From: Lycium barbarum
Lineage: Eukaryota > Streptophyta > Magnoliopsida > Solanales > Solanaceae
Assembly: GCF_019175385.1 (NCBI RefSeq)
Contig: NC_083338.1
Location: forward strand, 87,503,777 to 87,567,776
Direction: 5' to 3'
Length of the DNA stretch: 64,000 nt
The notes beneath the pieces are model-generated. The model had not been told where the DNA came from and ran no database searches. It saw only the letters and a program-made list of their open reading frames with translations. Below, piece by piece: positions 1-12,200 of this stretch; position 1 is the first letter of the stretch, and each line of letters begins with the position of its first letter. Both the position numbers and the translations under genes were made by a program.

Positions 1-544
1 CCACACAACATCATCTTTCAAATAAGGGATAGAAGTAGGTTCAATAGGGTTATACTAGCTAGAGGAGGCTTTTAGAGTTTGAATACATAAGATATCACTA
101 ATTTTTGAAGGGGGTTGATTATAGGTTTTAGGGGACTAGTTATAGTGTAAACACGGTTGTTCCCTTCTGCAATTGTAACGGCCATGGTTCAACTGTTAAG
201 GTATTGTCCACTTTGGGCCTAGGCCCGCACGGATTTGTTCCTTGGGTTTTAACCTAAAAGGCACCTCAACAGTTCATTCTGAACTCATTCTTACAAGGTC
301 CCTAACTTTCTTCTCTCATCCCGATGTAGGATTCGCCTAAGGTATAATGTGCACTCCTTCTTCAGAGGCTTGCCCTCCGTCATGGGCGTCTCTTTCTTTT
401 CAATAGAATGTAAAAGTCAACATCTATATACTATTTAAATAAGTCTTCTTCTTAGGAGTTTGGAGTATAAAGGTATCAAATATATAAATCTAAAACAGCG
501 CAGAGTTGCATTTCAATGATTATTTTTTTTCGTTTTCCATTCAT
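1..544. other. Non-coding intron sequence with a dispersed-repeat copy
   Basis: No exon is recognised. About 180-375 holds words shared with 8430-8790 and 46390-46870, such as gtattgtccactttgggcc and a phrase about 'cctcaacagtt'. This looks like one dispersed repeat family of unknown class. Confidence 0.5.
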
Positions 545-1190
545 TGTGTTCAAATCATTCTTTACATCCAAGAATTTCAACAGCATAAGGATATTGATTA
601 TTGTTTTAGCTTCTTACTGAAAAATAGGCAGTTTTAGGGACTTTGATTATTGCTTTAGCTTCATAGTGAAAAATAGGCAGTTTTAGGGACTTTGATTATT
701 GCTTTAGCTTCTTAGTGAGACCATTAGGAGTCATAATGGCGGACTTCAGCGCTTCTGAGAATGAATTTCAGGAATGTAGCCATTCCTTACATCCAAATTT
801 CAACAGCACAAGGATCTGATGATTTATGACAAATAGGCAGTTTTAGGGTGACCTCGTTTGTTGCATTGGATTGTCATACTTTTACATCCAAAAAATTTAA
901 AGCACAAGGATCTTATATTGAATTATGCTAAATAGGCAGTTTTATGGAGACCTTTATTATTCCCTTAGCCCATCAGGGGCAGTATTGGAAGATTTCAGCA
1001 CTTTTTAAAGTTCTCTGGAATGTAGTCATACTTTTACATCCAAAAGAATTTAAAGCACAAGGTTCTTATTATTACTTGTGCTAAATATGCAGTTTTATGG
1101 AGACCTTTATTATTCCCTTAGCCCATCAGGGGCAGTATTGGAGGACTTCAGAGCTTCCGAGAAGGAATTTTGAGAATGTAGCCATACTAA
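545..1190. repeat. Degenerate tandem repeat array, unit about 180 bp
   Basis: The phrases ttacatcca-aattt, agcacaaggatct, aataggcagtttta and agcccatcaggggcagtat recur in order at spacings near 150-190 bp. An internal 49-bp unit (aaaataggcagttttaggga and onward) is repeated directly at about 619 and 668. Copies differ by small indels. No coding frame. Confidence 0.75.
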
Positions 1191-1336
1191 TGGCACAATA
1201 CATGACAAATTTGAGATATAATTGTTTTTGAGAAAGTAACAGTTGTATGTATATGACTAAATTAGTACATAGGTTGTACTGAAAACCATATTTATATCAT
1301 TACAAAAATCAGGAAACTAGCCCATAAAGTGAAATT

Positions 1337-2341
1337 CTAACAAGAACCTAGGATTTCTATTATGGACTCAGTATCCTCTAGGTAGATCTGCTTGCACCAA
1401 AAACAAAAAAGCTTAATGCAATTCAGTTTGATCTTCTGTACTTCGCTGCTGGTGTCTTCAAAACACCTGGTGTTCCTTTCTTTCCATATTGTCCACCAAA
1501 TGCAGGCTGGGACAATCCTCCATCTATCTCTGTCTGAGGCTCCTACTCCTGCCTCCTCCCAGCTATAAAGTAACTGAGTAATCCTTTTTGGCATTACCCA
1601 AACAATGCCTCTAAGATTAATAAAAATCCTCCATAGCTGGGTTGTAATCCTACAATGTAAAAATAGATGACTAACTATCTCAACCTCTTCACCACGCAAA
1701 TAGCATCTGGCACAAAGACAGAACTTTCTTTTTTTAAGGTCTTCTTGAGTCAAAACAGCTTCTCTTGCCAACAGCCAAGTGAAACATGCAACTTTGTGAG
1801 GCACCTTCACTTTCCATATGTGCTTCCAAGGCCAATGTTGCACTTGTTGGCTCCCCTGGATCAAGAGTCTGTAAGCTGAGCTCACTTTGTAAATGCCTTT
1901 GCTGTCTTCTTGCCACCATAGTTTGTCTGCTCCTTCCTGTGTTCCTTTAAATTCTTCTAGGTTTTTGAAAAATTCTGTCAATGTATTGATTTCCCAATCA
2001 TTGAAGTTTCTTCTAAACTGAATGTCCCATCCTTGAGCAGTCCAGTTCTCAGCTACCTTCTTATCTTGATGTACTGCCAGTCCATGAATGCTTGGAAAGA
2101 GTTCCTTTAGACAAGTGTTTCCCAACCATTTGTCCTCCCAGAAAGAAGTGTTTTCACCATTGTTCACTTTAACAGTGGAATGGATCCTCAAGAAAGACCA
2201 AAGATCTCTTATAGATCTCCACAAGCTGACTCCATAAGGGGTGTTCACCTCCTTAGTCATCCAATTGTTATCTTCCCCATATTTTGTTTTGATGATCCTT
2301 CCCCAGTAAGGTTGAGGTGTTTGTGAATACCTCCACAGCAA
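1337..2341 (-). pseudogene. LINE L1 C-terminal (zf-RVT) region
   Basis: A 334-codon open stretch of the ORF2 C-terminus. It has the plant LINE zf-RVT features [29 protein letters not shown] and [16 protein letters not shown]. It is cut off from the reverse-transcriptase part by a frame break between 2341 and 2580. Close relatives occur at 44386-45396 and 26067-27171. Confidence 0.88.
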
Positions 2342-2579
2342 TTTGAGTCTTAAAGCTTTGCTCTGTAACTTTAAGTTCCTGATACCTAAACCACCTTGCT
2401 TCTTTCCCAGTATAACATTACACCACTTAACTAAATGGAATACCTTCTTATCTTGGTTACCCTTCCAAAGAAAGTCCCTTCTGATTTTATGTAAGTCTTT
2501 GGATAACTCCCTCTGGAATGGGAAAGATGGACATCATATAGGTTGGGAGTGCATCCAGTACAGAGTTAATGAGAGTGAC

Positions 2580-4055
2580 TCAGCCCCCTAGTGATATGTA
2601 TTGTGACTTCCACCTAGATAATTTCTTCTCACACTTTTCAATCACAGAATTCCAGATATTCATAGACTTTGATTTAGCACCTAAAGGCATTCCCAAGTAA
2701 GTAGTTGGCAATGAACCTACTTCTCCACCCAAAATCCTGGTCAACTCTTCCATGTTATTCGCTTCATTGATAGGAAACATATGACTCTTTTTCCAGTTAA
2801 TATGTAAACCAGAAATTCCTTCAAACAGTACTAGAATATTTCTCAAAATCTTTAGTTGATCTTCATCAGCATCACAAAAAATTAAGGTGTCATCTGCATA
2901 CTGTAAATGTGTAATTTCCATGTTTGCATTTGAGTTTGAGCTTGTGGCAACCTCGAAGCCTCTGATCCAGTTGTTGGTTTTTGCCACTTTGATCATATTA
3001 TTCAAGCCCTCCATGGCTAATACAAACAAAAAAGGAGATAGGGGGTCACCCTGCCTCAACCCTCTATGTGTTGGGAAAAAACCTTCAGGTGAACCATTGA
3101 TAAGAACCGAGAACCTGACAGTTGATATATAATACTTTATCCACTTGATCCATTTTCTTCCAAAACCCATACAAGATAGCACTTTCAGCAAAAACTCCCA
3201 GTTGACTTGATCATATGCCTTCTCAATATCAAACTTGCACAAAATTCCTGGCTTGCCTTGTTTAATTCTGGAGTCCACTGCTTCATTGGCAATTAAGATG
3301 GCATCCATGATTTGCCTATCTTTAATGAAAGCCATCTGCTGTATATCCACCAGCTTGCCTATAACTCTTTTAAGCCTCTCTGTGAGCACCTTAGAGATCA
3401 GCTTATAGACACTACCTACAAGGCTAATGGATCTAAAGTCTCTCAATTCCTTAGCACCTGTCTTCTTTGGGATTAATGCTATGTAAGTAGCATTGAGGCT
3501 TTTCTCAAAAATTCCATTAGAGTGGAAATTCTGAAAAGTAGCCATGATATCTGGCTTCAGCACATCCCAACATTTGATAAGGAAACCCATTGTATAGCCA
3601 TCAGGACCCAGAGCTTTGTCCATGGCATATATCTTCAAGCATGACAACACTTTTTGTTCTTCCAAATCCCCCTCTAGAGCTGCTTTTTCTTCTTCATTAA
3701 TAGCAGGACAGTTAATTAGGTTGCATGAAGGCCTCTAATCTATAGACTCAGAGTACAAACTCAGATAGACATCAATAATTTCCCCCTTTATTCTTGTTGG
3801 ATCCTCCACTGACACTGTTTCTCCTTGTATCACAAGCTGATCAATGTTGTTGCTTCTCTTATGTGCATTGGCCACCTTATGAAAGAAACTAGTGTTCCTA
3901 TCCCCTTCTTTAAGCCAAAGAGCCCTAGATCTTTGTCTCCATGCAATTTCTTCATTTTTAAGATGCTCTTCATATTCCATCAACAAAGATGCCTTCAAAA
4001 CTGATTCTTCCTCTGTTAGCACTCTATTCACCACCACAGCATCTAGTGTAGCCAA
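2580..4055 (-). pseudogene. LINE L1 reverse transcriptase
   Basis: Two open pieces (4055-3735 and 3665-2580) give the linker (RSRALWLKEGDRNTSFFH) and the RT core: [67 protein letters not shown] and [10 protein letters not shown]. The catalytic aspartates are present. The stop near 3735 and a frame change separate the pieces, so no full ORF2 remains. Confidence 0.9.
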
Positions 4056-4221
4056 TTGACTCAGAATCTGAGTCTTTTGAAATCCCAGGTTTCCTTGGCT
4101 AGTTCTGCTCCAATCTTTCGACTTGGCTTTTAAAGATTTGAACTTACAAGCCAGAATGAAATCTGATTTGCCTGTAAAGACAAAGGAGCTTCACCAATCC
4201 CTGATTCTTTCCACAAACTCA

Positions 4222-5637
4222 TCAGTACTCAAACCACCAGTTTTCAAATTTGAGATAGGATTTGTTGTGCTCCCACACTCCACACTGCAATTCAACGGGG
4301 AAGTGATCAGATTCCAGTCTTTGCAACAGTGACTGCTTGATATTCCTGAACTTATCATCCCATTCATGTGAGAACAGAATCCTTTCAATTTTGGATGCTA
4401 TTCTATAGTTATCACCCTTATACCAATAAGTGGAATGTGAAGCCATCTCCCTATCATGTTCCCCCAGATCTTTTTTGAATATTCTTCCAGCTGTATCTGC
4501 ACACCTCACGTGGTCCCACTGTGCCCTATCAGAAAAGTGCATGCTATTCTGTCCTTTCTCTGATACGAGCAACTCTTTTACCCAAAGGTCCAAAGCCGAC
4601 CTCGTACCACTGGTTTCTTCGATGGCTTCAATATCTTCCGGCGACCCGAGATCAGTCACCGGTGAAACTACTTCAAAGCGAACTTTTTGTTCTACCCATA
4701 TCGGAATGAAGAACTTGATGCCATCTCTCTCTATTGCTACTTCGTTGGGACAATTCTGACCATCACCTGAGATTTGAATTCTCGCCCACTTCATGTGATT
4801 CTTCAAGTCAGTCTCTTCTTCTGTCGAAACCCATCCGCCACAGAGATTCCTAATTTCTGTGAAAATCATCTGAGACCATAGTTGAAGAGGTACTCCCAAT
4901 GCTCGAATCCATGTGGTTATTGCGATTTGAGTCATAGGTATGCATCCAGCTGTAGGTTTCCACCATTGAAGCTTTATTTTGGTCTTCTTCCACCTCCATT
5001 CTTTTTGAAAGATCTGTTCTGCCATGTTTCTATTTGGGAACTCGAATAGAAACACATTGTTGGCCATTTCGTAGATGTTAATCCCAAACACCACTTTCCA
5101 TGTAACCACAACCCACCTCCAGATGTCTGACAGAGTGGGGACTTCTGTTTCTCCTTCAGCTAAAGACCCAACTATGCATCTCTTAAAGATTCCAGTATCC
5201 TTAACCCCAGGAGATTCTGTGATACGTATCTCTCCTTTATTGGAAGTGACTGTGGATTCTCTGAGAGTATTTGTTTGCCATTTACTCTACCTTACTGCAC
5301 TGACATAAGGGTACTCTTTTTTGGAAAATCTGGGTGGTTCAGCAATCATCTGTTGGTTGGGGCATTGAATGAAACTTTCTATCTTCAATGCTATCTCTTT
5401 CCATCCTGCATTTAAAGCCAGCTCTGGGATAATAATTACTGATCTCTCCATACCATGCAGCAAAAGAATGCTCATACATCTTCCATGCTCATTTGTTTTC
5501 CTCGTACAAAAGATCTCAGATAATTTCTCCTTGGATTTCCACCTCCTGATCACATTCTTCCCATCTTTTGAAGCTTCTTTGAGAATTGAGCATATCCATC
5601 TCATGCTTATCAAACTCATAGTTGATCTTCTCATCAT
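4222..5637 (-). pseudogene. LINE L1 ORF1 joined to the end of the endonuclease
   Basis: Open pieces 5637-5287 and 5109-4222. The first and most of the second match the DUF4283 ORF1 of the LINE at 62150-64000 (for example SVIIIPELALNAGW, GVPLQLWSQMIF, STEEETDLKNHMKWARI). The second runs on, without a stop, into NYRIASKIERILFSHEWDD and LESDHFPVEL, the last part of an APE-type endonuclease as seen in LINE L2 at 42620-42770. The ORF1 tail and most of the endonuclease are missing. Confidence 0.8.
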
Positions 5638-5900
5638 GTTACGACTTCTCTCAACCCATTCAAACCAGATGTCTCTGCCGACTGACCATCTGATCGGACA
5701 AGAAAGAAGAGGATTGAGATTATCACAGAAGGCGATAACTCACTGAAGGATGATGAAAGAAGGGATTATTTCTGGCTGAAGGCCACCGGAAAAAGGGTGG
5801 TCCTCCCTCCTAGTAAGTAGGAGAGAGAAGGGTCTTGGGAAATGTGCCTGGGAGCTTTTCCGATATTTCCAGCTTTCTTTTTTCCAAATTTGAGATATTA

Positions 5901-6140
5901 TATTTTTAAGATATTCTTAGGTAGTTCAATAGTAGCTATTAGCTATGTGCTATGTGTTGCATAGACTGAACTTGTTCCTCACTATTCATGCTTAATGTTT
6001 TGGCTAACACATCAACTTCATTTCCCCGTTTAATAGATCTTCTAATTCAACTCAGGTAGTGTGCTACACCACAATTGCATAAAGTAAAACAACTGGCTTG
6101 GAGAAAAATACTTAGTAAACTACATGCAGTTGATCATTAC
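5901..6140. other. PNPase intron sequence
   Basis: Intron between LINE L1 and exon i. I see no gene or repeat structure in it. Confidence 0.5.
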
Positions 6141-6213
6141 CAAGAATGTGCTTTCGGCCATCTTTAGCTTGTAAGAGAGCTTGTTTCATGATTGGCAACG
6201 TAATTCCTCCTAC
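6141..6213 (-). CDS. PNP: PNPase exon i (last seen in window)
   Basis: 73 nt, [19 protein letters not shown] then RKHIL, ending in phase 1. Acceptor is TGCCAG and donor is GTAATG. The expected continuation into the KH and S1 domains is not found downstream in this window, so the next exon lies before position 1, past LINE L1. Confidence 0.92.
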
Positions 6214-9200
6214 CTGGCACGAGAGAGAGATTAGAAAAATGTCATTAGAAAATTTCAGACAAATAAAAGAAACCCAAGCCATTCCTGGCGTTTGAACTTG
6301 TCTAACTACTTGCAGCTGATTAACATTTAATATGATGCTTATACCTTTATGTCCATCTGAAATGCCGTAATACCAACATCATTTCCAGCAACCTGTGCAA
6401 TCCAAATCATACAATTTAAGTGGCATGCCTTTCAAATAACCATCAAAAGCCAGCATAATAATGAAGTAGAACTCTTTGTACGTGCAAATACATACTCTTT
6501 ATAAGCAAAAGCAGTCACGGAATGAAGTAGGCCCCAATACCGAATAGTTATAAAGATTTATCTAATTGACCCAAGCTTTGATTGCTGGTGAAGCATAGTA
6601 GATTGATTGAATAGGTATCAAACGACAAACAATCTTAGATGTTTTGTACTTTTCATTGACGTGTTTTTGTGGTAATTGGTACTTCATCCAAAGTGTCTAA
6701 ATTACAATCAGTACTAGCTCCTAGCACTTCACTATCTATCTGCACAGGTAGTACTTGAGATGTTGAATTTCAGCAGCATTCATCTGGGCATGAGAGTATA
6801 TAACTTTGAAGATACTCCTGTAGATACATAAGATCTCCCTTACTCCGCTCCTTCATCTGGAAAGGAACATTCAGATCTTACCAGCAAGTGAGCTTTGGAC
6901 TATCTTTAGAGATTGGAAACCAAATGCTGCAATCGCTGAACTACTCCGGAAATGCAGGTTGAAGAAAGAAATAACTATGCCATCTTATTCAATTTAATTG
7001 TCCTAAACTATGCCATCTTATTCAATTTAATTGTCCTACATAGCTTCTTTTTCCTTTTTTGGTATAAACCATTTAGATCTTTGGAGAGTCACATTCTGAT
7101 AGGTAATTGGAGTATCGGTTCGTTGACAGGAAAGTCAATGGATTTTGGATATATTAAAGAGGAGATTTTGTATTGTGCAGCAAGAAGAGTCTAAAGGACA
7201 GGAAGAAAAGTCTAGAGAGATTGGCGACAAATGTTTTTAGTTGTGCTACTATGGGATATATAAAGAACTTTGATAAGTGTCAGAATCATTGTGGAATTAG
7301 GGCTTACAAATATAGTGGAGAAAAAGAGAATCTGAAGTAGGATTATCTTGTCAAAAATTGTTAAGAAAATGGACCTTGGGCCTAAGTTGATCTCAAAAGC
7401 TAGCTCATGACGTGAGGATCGCTCAAAATCATATAAGGAGATATTAGTCTATTTCCTCAACAAATATGGGACTCATAAAACACCCCTTCTCCCCAGCAGG
7501 GACATTTGGAGCGTGAACAACATAACATGGGGCCCATTGGATAAACCAAACATAGGGATGGGTCTAACTCTGATGTCATGTTATGAAAATGGACCTTGGG
7601 TCTAAGTAAAACCCAAAAGCTAGCTCATAATACGGGGATTACCCAAGATTATATAAGGAGATGACAACCTGTTCCCTCAACAAATGTGGGACTCTACCAA
7701 AACTAATGTGGGGAAAGGAGACAATCAACGTCATTAGTACCTTGCTCCACAAATAGAATAAGTTGTGAATACTAAAACAACATTCTGGCAAGATAAGGAT
7801 ACCTTGATCCAAGAGATTACAGATATTATGATTGTAACAACTTAATATATGAGGAATAGTACAAGAAATGAAGAAATATTTTAATGTTTGCATTAACTTC
7901 AGATTTAGTTTTAGCTAAGACATACTTAATTACAGCCAAATAGACTTCATTCATACCGGAACAAGTGATAGGGACATATGAAAAGACTGGACGGTTATAT
8001 CAGGAGAAGCTTTGATCACGCAACATAGACATGTGAATATGGATGTGAAGCGAGAGAGTGGAACAAAAGGAGGAGGATTGCATGCAACAAGGAATTCGGT
8101 GGTGAGCACTATACACACCAACCAAATAGTGTTTAAGGACAAGCTATTGAAGAAGGGAGTATGTGACTTGGAAGTGGATGTGGATATCATGTGAAATGAA
8201 ATGACAACTTGCATTACGAAAGCAACAAATCAAGTTTTAGGTGCGTCTATAGCATAGGGCCAGGACCTCGATAACGAGACTTATGATGGTAGAATGAGAA
8301 GGTCAAAGAGCTACAAAAGCAAAAAGATAGTATTATATGAGGTTTGCAAAAGCTGAAGACTAAGAATTTTCGAATAGAATAGAAGAGTTAAGAGAGAAGC
8401 TAAGAAGACTAGTAATAAAGCCAGGGTGACCTGGCCCAGGTCTGACATGGCACAACTGTCTGTTTTGGCCCAACCCTTTTGGGCTACCTCAAGGCTTCTG
8501 TGCCCCATCATTTTTTTTCGCTTGGACCATAATTCGAAAATGTACCAAACACGTGGAGACCTGAACCGCTATCTACGGACCCCAACACTTCTGTCCCATT
8601 CCAATATGGGATTAGCCTAAGAAAACTGTCAGTGTACCCCCTCTAGTTCAAGTGTCAGCACTCTTTTGCCCCTCCACCCAATGAGGCAAGGACTTAGCAT
8701 CCTCGCTTAGGTTTGTCCCACCACCAGGTCTGATACAACTTGTCACAGCTTAGGTCCAACATGGCAGCTATTGTACACTTTGGATCAACCCCTTTAATAT
8801 TAAGATACACTTGCCACAGCAGCTCAGTAACTTCATAGTGCACAAATTGTTGATTTCTGATTCAAAAATAGGATTTACAACTGAGTTGCATCCCTCTTCT
8901 CTTTGAATTTCCCTGTGTCAAGCAAGCGTCTCTAACCACAAAGGCACTAACGGTACAAAACATGCTACTTTAAAGGGAAACTTGACCTTCCACACTGCTT
9001 TCCAATGCCAATTATACACCTGTTGCCAGTTTGGTTTAAACCTAAGCATGCTGATTTGACTCTGTATTTTTGTTTGCTCAGTCTTCTCCAAACCAATTTA
9101 ACCATTAAAGCATTGGTCCCTTTTTACTGCTAAGTGTTTCAGAAAATCAGTAGTCTCTTAGCAGCAATTTTCTATTACTAATTACAACTGGAAAAGGAAA

Positions 9201-12200
9201 AACAGAAAGGAAAAAAAAAATTCAAGGATACCAACAAGGAAAACGATGTAACATTAGTATGTTCGAGCTTAACCACTTAGGGGCCGTTTGGTAGCTAGTT
9301 AGAGTTATGCAGAGTTTAGTTATTCCATATGACTCCCCTCATAAACTAATACATGAATTGATTCATAACTTATACCTGTTTTATTTATGTGGGAGTGTAA
9401 AATGATATCCAAACATCGCACTAGGTGTGCTGAATTTTTTTACAAAGCAACTAACAAGCTACCAAACGTGGTATTAGCTATGCTGATTTTTATACATGAA
9501 TAATTTCCTTCCTAACCAGTAAGCAAACGACCCCTTAATTATATTTACATTTTTAAAGAAGAAAAATTTCCACGGTTTGTTTTTCATGGTTAATTTTGTT
9601 ATCTTTATCTTTTCCCAGATATCGAACATGCTCTAAGTAACCAAGCCACCCTTGCGGTAATAACCCATATTAAATTAGGGGTTATTTTGGTATTTAATCA
9701 AAATAGAAAAAAAATATATAGAAGAATTAAGTGGTACAAAATAAAAGAAAAGGAGGATTAAAGGGTCCTATAGAAAAAAAAAAAAAAAAAGGAAGGAAAA
9801 AGAGATGTGGGCCAAGCCCACAAAAAAAAAGAAACAGAAAAGAAAAAGCAAATAAAGAATAAAAGGGAGTAAGAGAGTCAGACGTGAATTGCAGGAGCAA
9901 AAGCAATAGAAGCCGAACAGAGAAAAAAATAGAAAAAAACGCAGTAGAAGAAAGGGAGAAAAAGAGAGGAAGAGAAAGGAGAAAAATAAAGATTTTTCAC
10001 CCAACTCATTAAGGTAATGACTCTAATCTTTTATTTAAGTTTATTACATAATTATGGGTGAATCTTTATGGTGAAAACATGGAGATATTTTGAGGAATTG
10101 AGAAAGTTTAGCTCTAGGGTTCTTCAACTAAAATCATTGATTTGAAAGGGCAAATAGCGTCGGATTTTAAACTTCTATATATCGTTGGAATCTCTCGTTA
10201 AGGCCTTTCCGAAAACATAATTCTCGTCGGGTTTTGAACACATTGACCAGAGGGCGTTTTCGTCCTTTAAAATTTGACTTTAATCGTTTAAGCCTCTAAA
10301 AACATATAAGTGGTATACCCTAAGGGTTTTGACCATTCTAAATCCGTTTTTGTGTAGTTTGAGGCAATCCGGAGACTCGAGAATGCAGTTTTGATTTATT
10401 GTGAAGTGTGCTTGAATTGTGAATTTGAAGTAAGTGAGACTTTATGCTTTGGGTACTTGCTTTTTAAAATCCGTTTTAAAAATATGTTTTGTCTGCCTGG
10501 TCCATGTGTTGGGGCAAGCGTGTGCTTGGCAGAATCAGTGGTTCTTAAGGCCAGCCGCATATACTTTATTTTCAAATACTCTAAAACTTTATTTATAAAT
10601 TGTTTCGTAATGTGATACGGCTGTGAGCCATGATATTGGGGCATTGTGTATGCTTCCCTTAGCATTGTGTATGCTTCCTGACATATTTGGCACATTGTAT
10701 ATGCTTCCCTTAGCATTGTGTATGCTTCTTAATGATATTGGGGCATAGTATATGCTTCCCTTAGCATTGTGTATGCTTCCTGACATATTTGGCACATTGT
10801 GTATGTTGCCATGGATTCATAGTGTTGACTAATTCTTTAACTGCCACTTATGACGGTTCGTAGTGGAAATTGTGTTGAGATATATAATATATTTGATAAA
10901 CAGTGGTTTGGACCTTGGTTGCTGTTATATAATGATATATTTATGCGCATAATAATTTTTGTGCTTGTTATGTGTTTGTATTTTCTAACACTTGTTCCAG
11001 GGGTATTTAAAGTGGCGGGTCGAGGATCTTACTGGGTTATATTTACGTATAGCTCACTCCTTACCTGCATGTCCATGCAGGTACTATTGGTGACGACGAA
11101 GCTAGTAGCTCACGAGTTTGCTAGAGTTGATCTATTGGTGGAGGTGAGCCGCCGCTTTGTTCGTGGAGGCTACCAAAAGTGTCTTTACCATTTATTTATT
11201 AATGTTTTTTCTTCATTTGGGATTTAAAAACCCAAGCCTTTTGTAATTCTCTTAGATGCCCCATGGTCTAGTGTGGGATTTGGGCAAGAGTATTTGGTTA
11301 ATATTTTGAGACACTAATTATCCACAATTAATTATTATATTATTTGAGTGCTTATTTAATTTGGTTAATGCTGCAAAATTATGATTAAGATATGAAAATG
11401 TGGTTCGCCTGGCCGGTGGTGTGTGCTGGGTGCCAATCACGTCTAGGGGGGTATTTTGGGACGTGACAAAGTTGGTATCAGAGCTTAGGCTTTAAGTCCC
11501 AGGTCCATGGAGCAGTGTTTAGTAGTCTTGTTCATTGGTATGTAGGCGCCCATACTTATGACCTTGAGGCTACTGAACATCTAGGATGGTTCCCCTTATT
11601 TCATTCCTTATTCGTGCGTTGAGTTGAATCTAGTCTAATTGTTGTAATACTTATTCCGCAGACAGCTAGGACATGCATATCCTCCTCTGCTAGATGTGAC
11701 GGTTGGTTCGAAAGTTTTTTTTTAACGTCATATGTGCAATTGAGAGTGATACTGAGTACATGGAATGTTGTGTGCGTTGATTGTAGTTGAGATTGGACCG
11801 GTGTACACTTTGGGATAGTTTTATTCACAAAGAAAATTCTGCCAAATATTTTTTTTGAATGTTCAGGAGTTAGTGAAAATTTTGAACGTTAAGAAATCGT
11901 TGAATGAAAGGGTAGAGACAGCGGGTTCCCTAGTCATAAAAAAAAAAAGTGGTCAAATGACGTAAAAAAAAAAAAATTGTGTAAAAGCGACCATCCAAAT
12001 CTGGGGTTGTTGGTATAACTTTATATTATGAGTCTTATCGGTAAAGAGAAAGAAGGTAGCGGGAAAGTAAGAAGTGTAATTGCATACCCATGCCTAAGTT
12101 GTTGGGCTTTATGGTGAAAGATATTTTGAGGAAAGTGCTTAAATGGCTCTAAGATTAATGTCTCTTAAAGTGATTCACTATTATTAGTAACGTCGTGATG

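Larger units (their letters stand above)
1222..5884 (-). mobile_element. LINE L1, complete ends, internally deleted
   Basis: Non-LTR retrotransposon in minus orientation. Flanking direct repeats are 1206-1221 and 5885-5900 (CAAATTTGAGATAT plus two looser bases), marking a full insertion of 4.66 kb. The 3' end shows a short A-run read as ttttt near 1224. Domains from the 5' end: DUF4283-type ORF1, a remnant of the endonuclease, reverse transcriptase with YADDTLIF, and a C-terminal zf-RVT region. Frameshifts and stops break the frame, so it is dead. It sits in the PNPase intron 3' of exon i. Confidence 0.9.

Noticed and set aside
7639..7893. Short minus-strand frames in the intron between exon h and the LARD
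   Set aside because: No start context, no family and overlap with a dispersed repeat.
9768..10004. Phenylalanine- and serine-rich minus-strand frame
   Set aside because: It reads the purine-rich part of the LARD LTR in antisense; the same frame recurs at 16033-16308 as LTR copy. Composition only.
10850..11227. 125-codon open frame with membrane-like residues
   Set aside because: It lies wholly inside the LTR and its copies at 17189, 32690 and 40104 differ by indels that break the frame. No sign of selection for protein.
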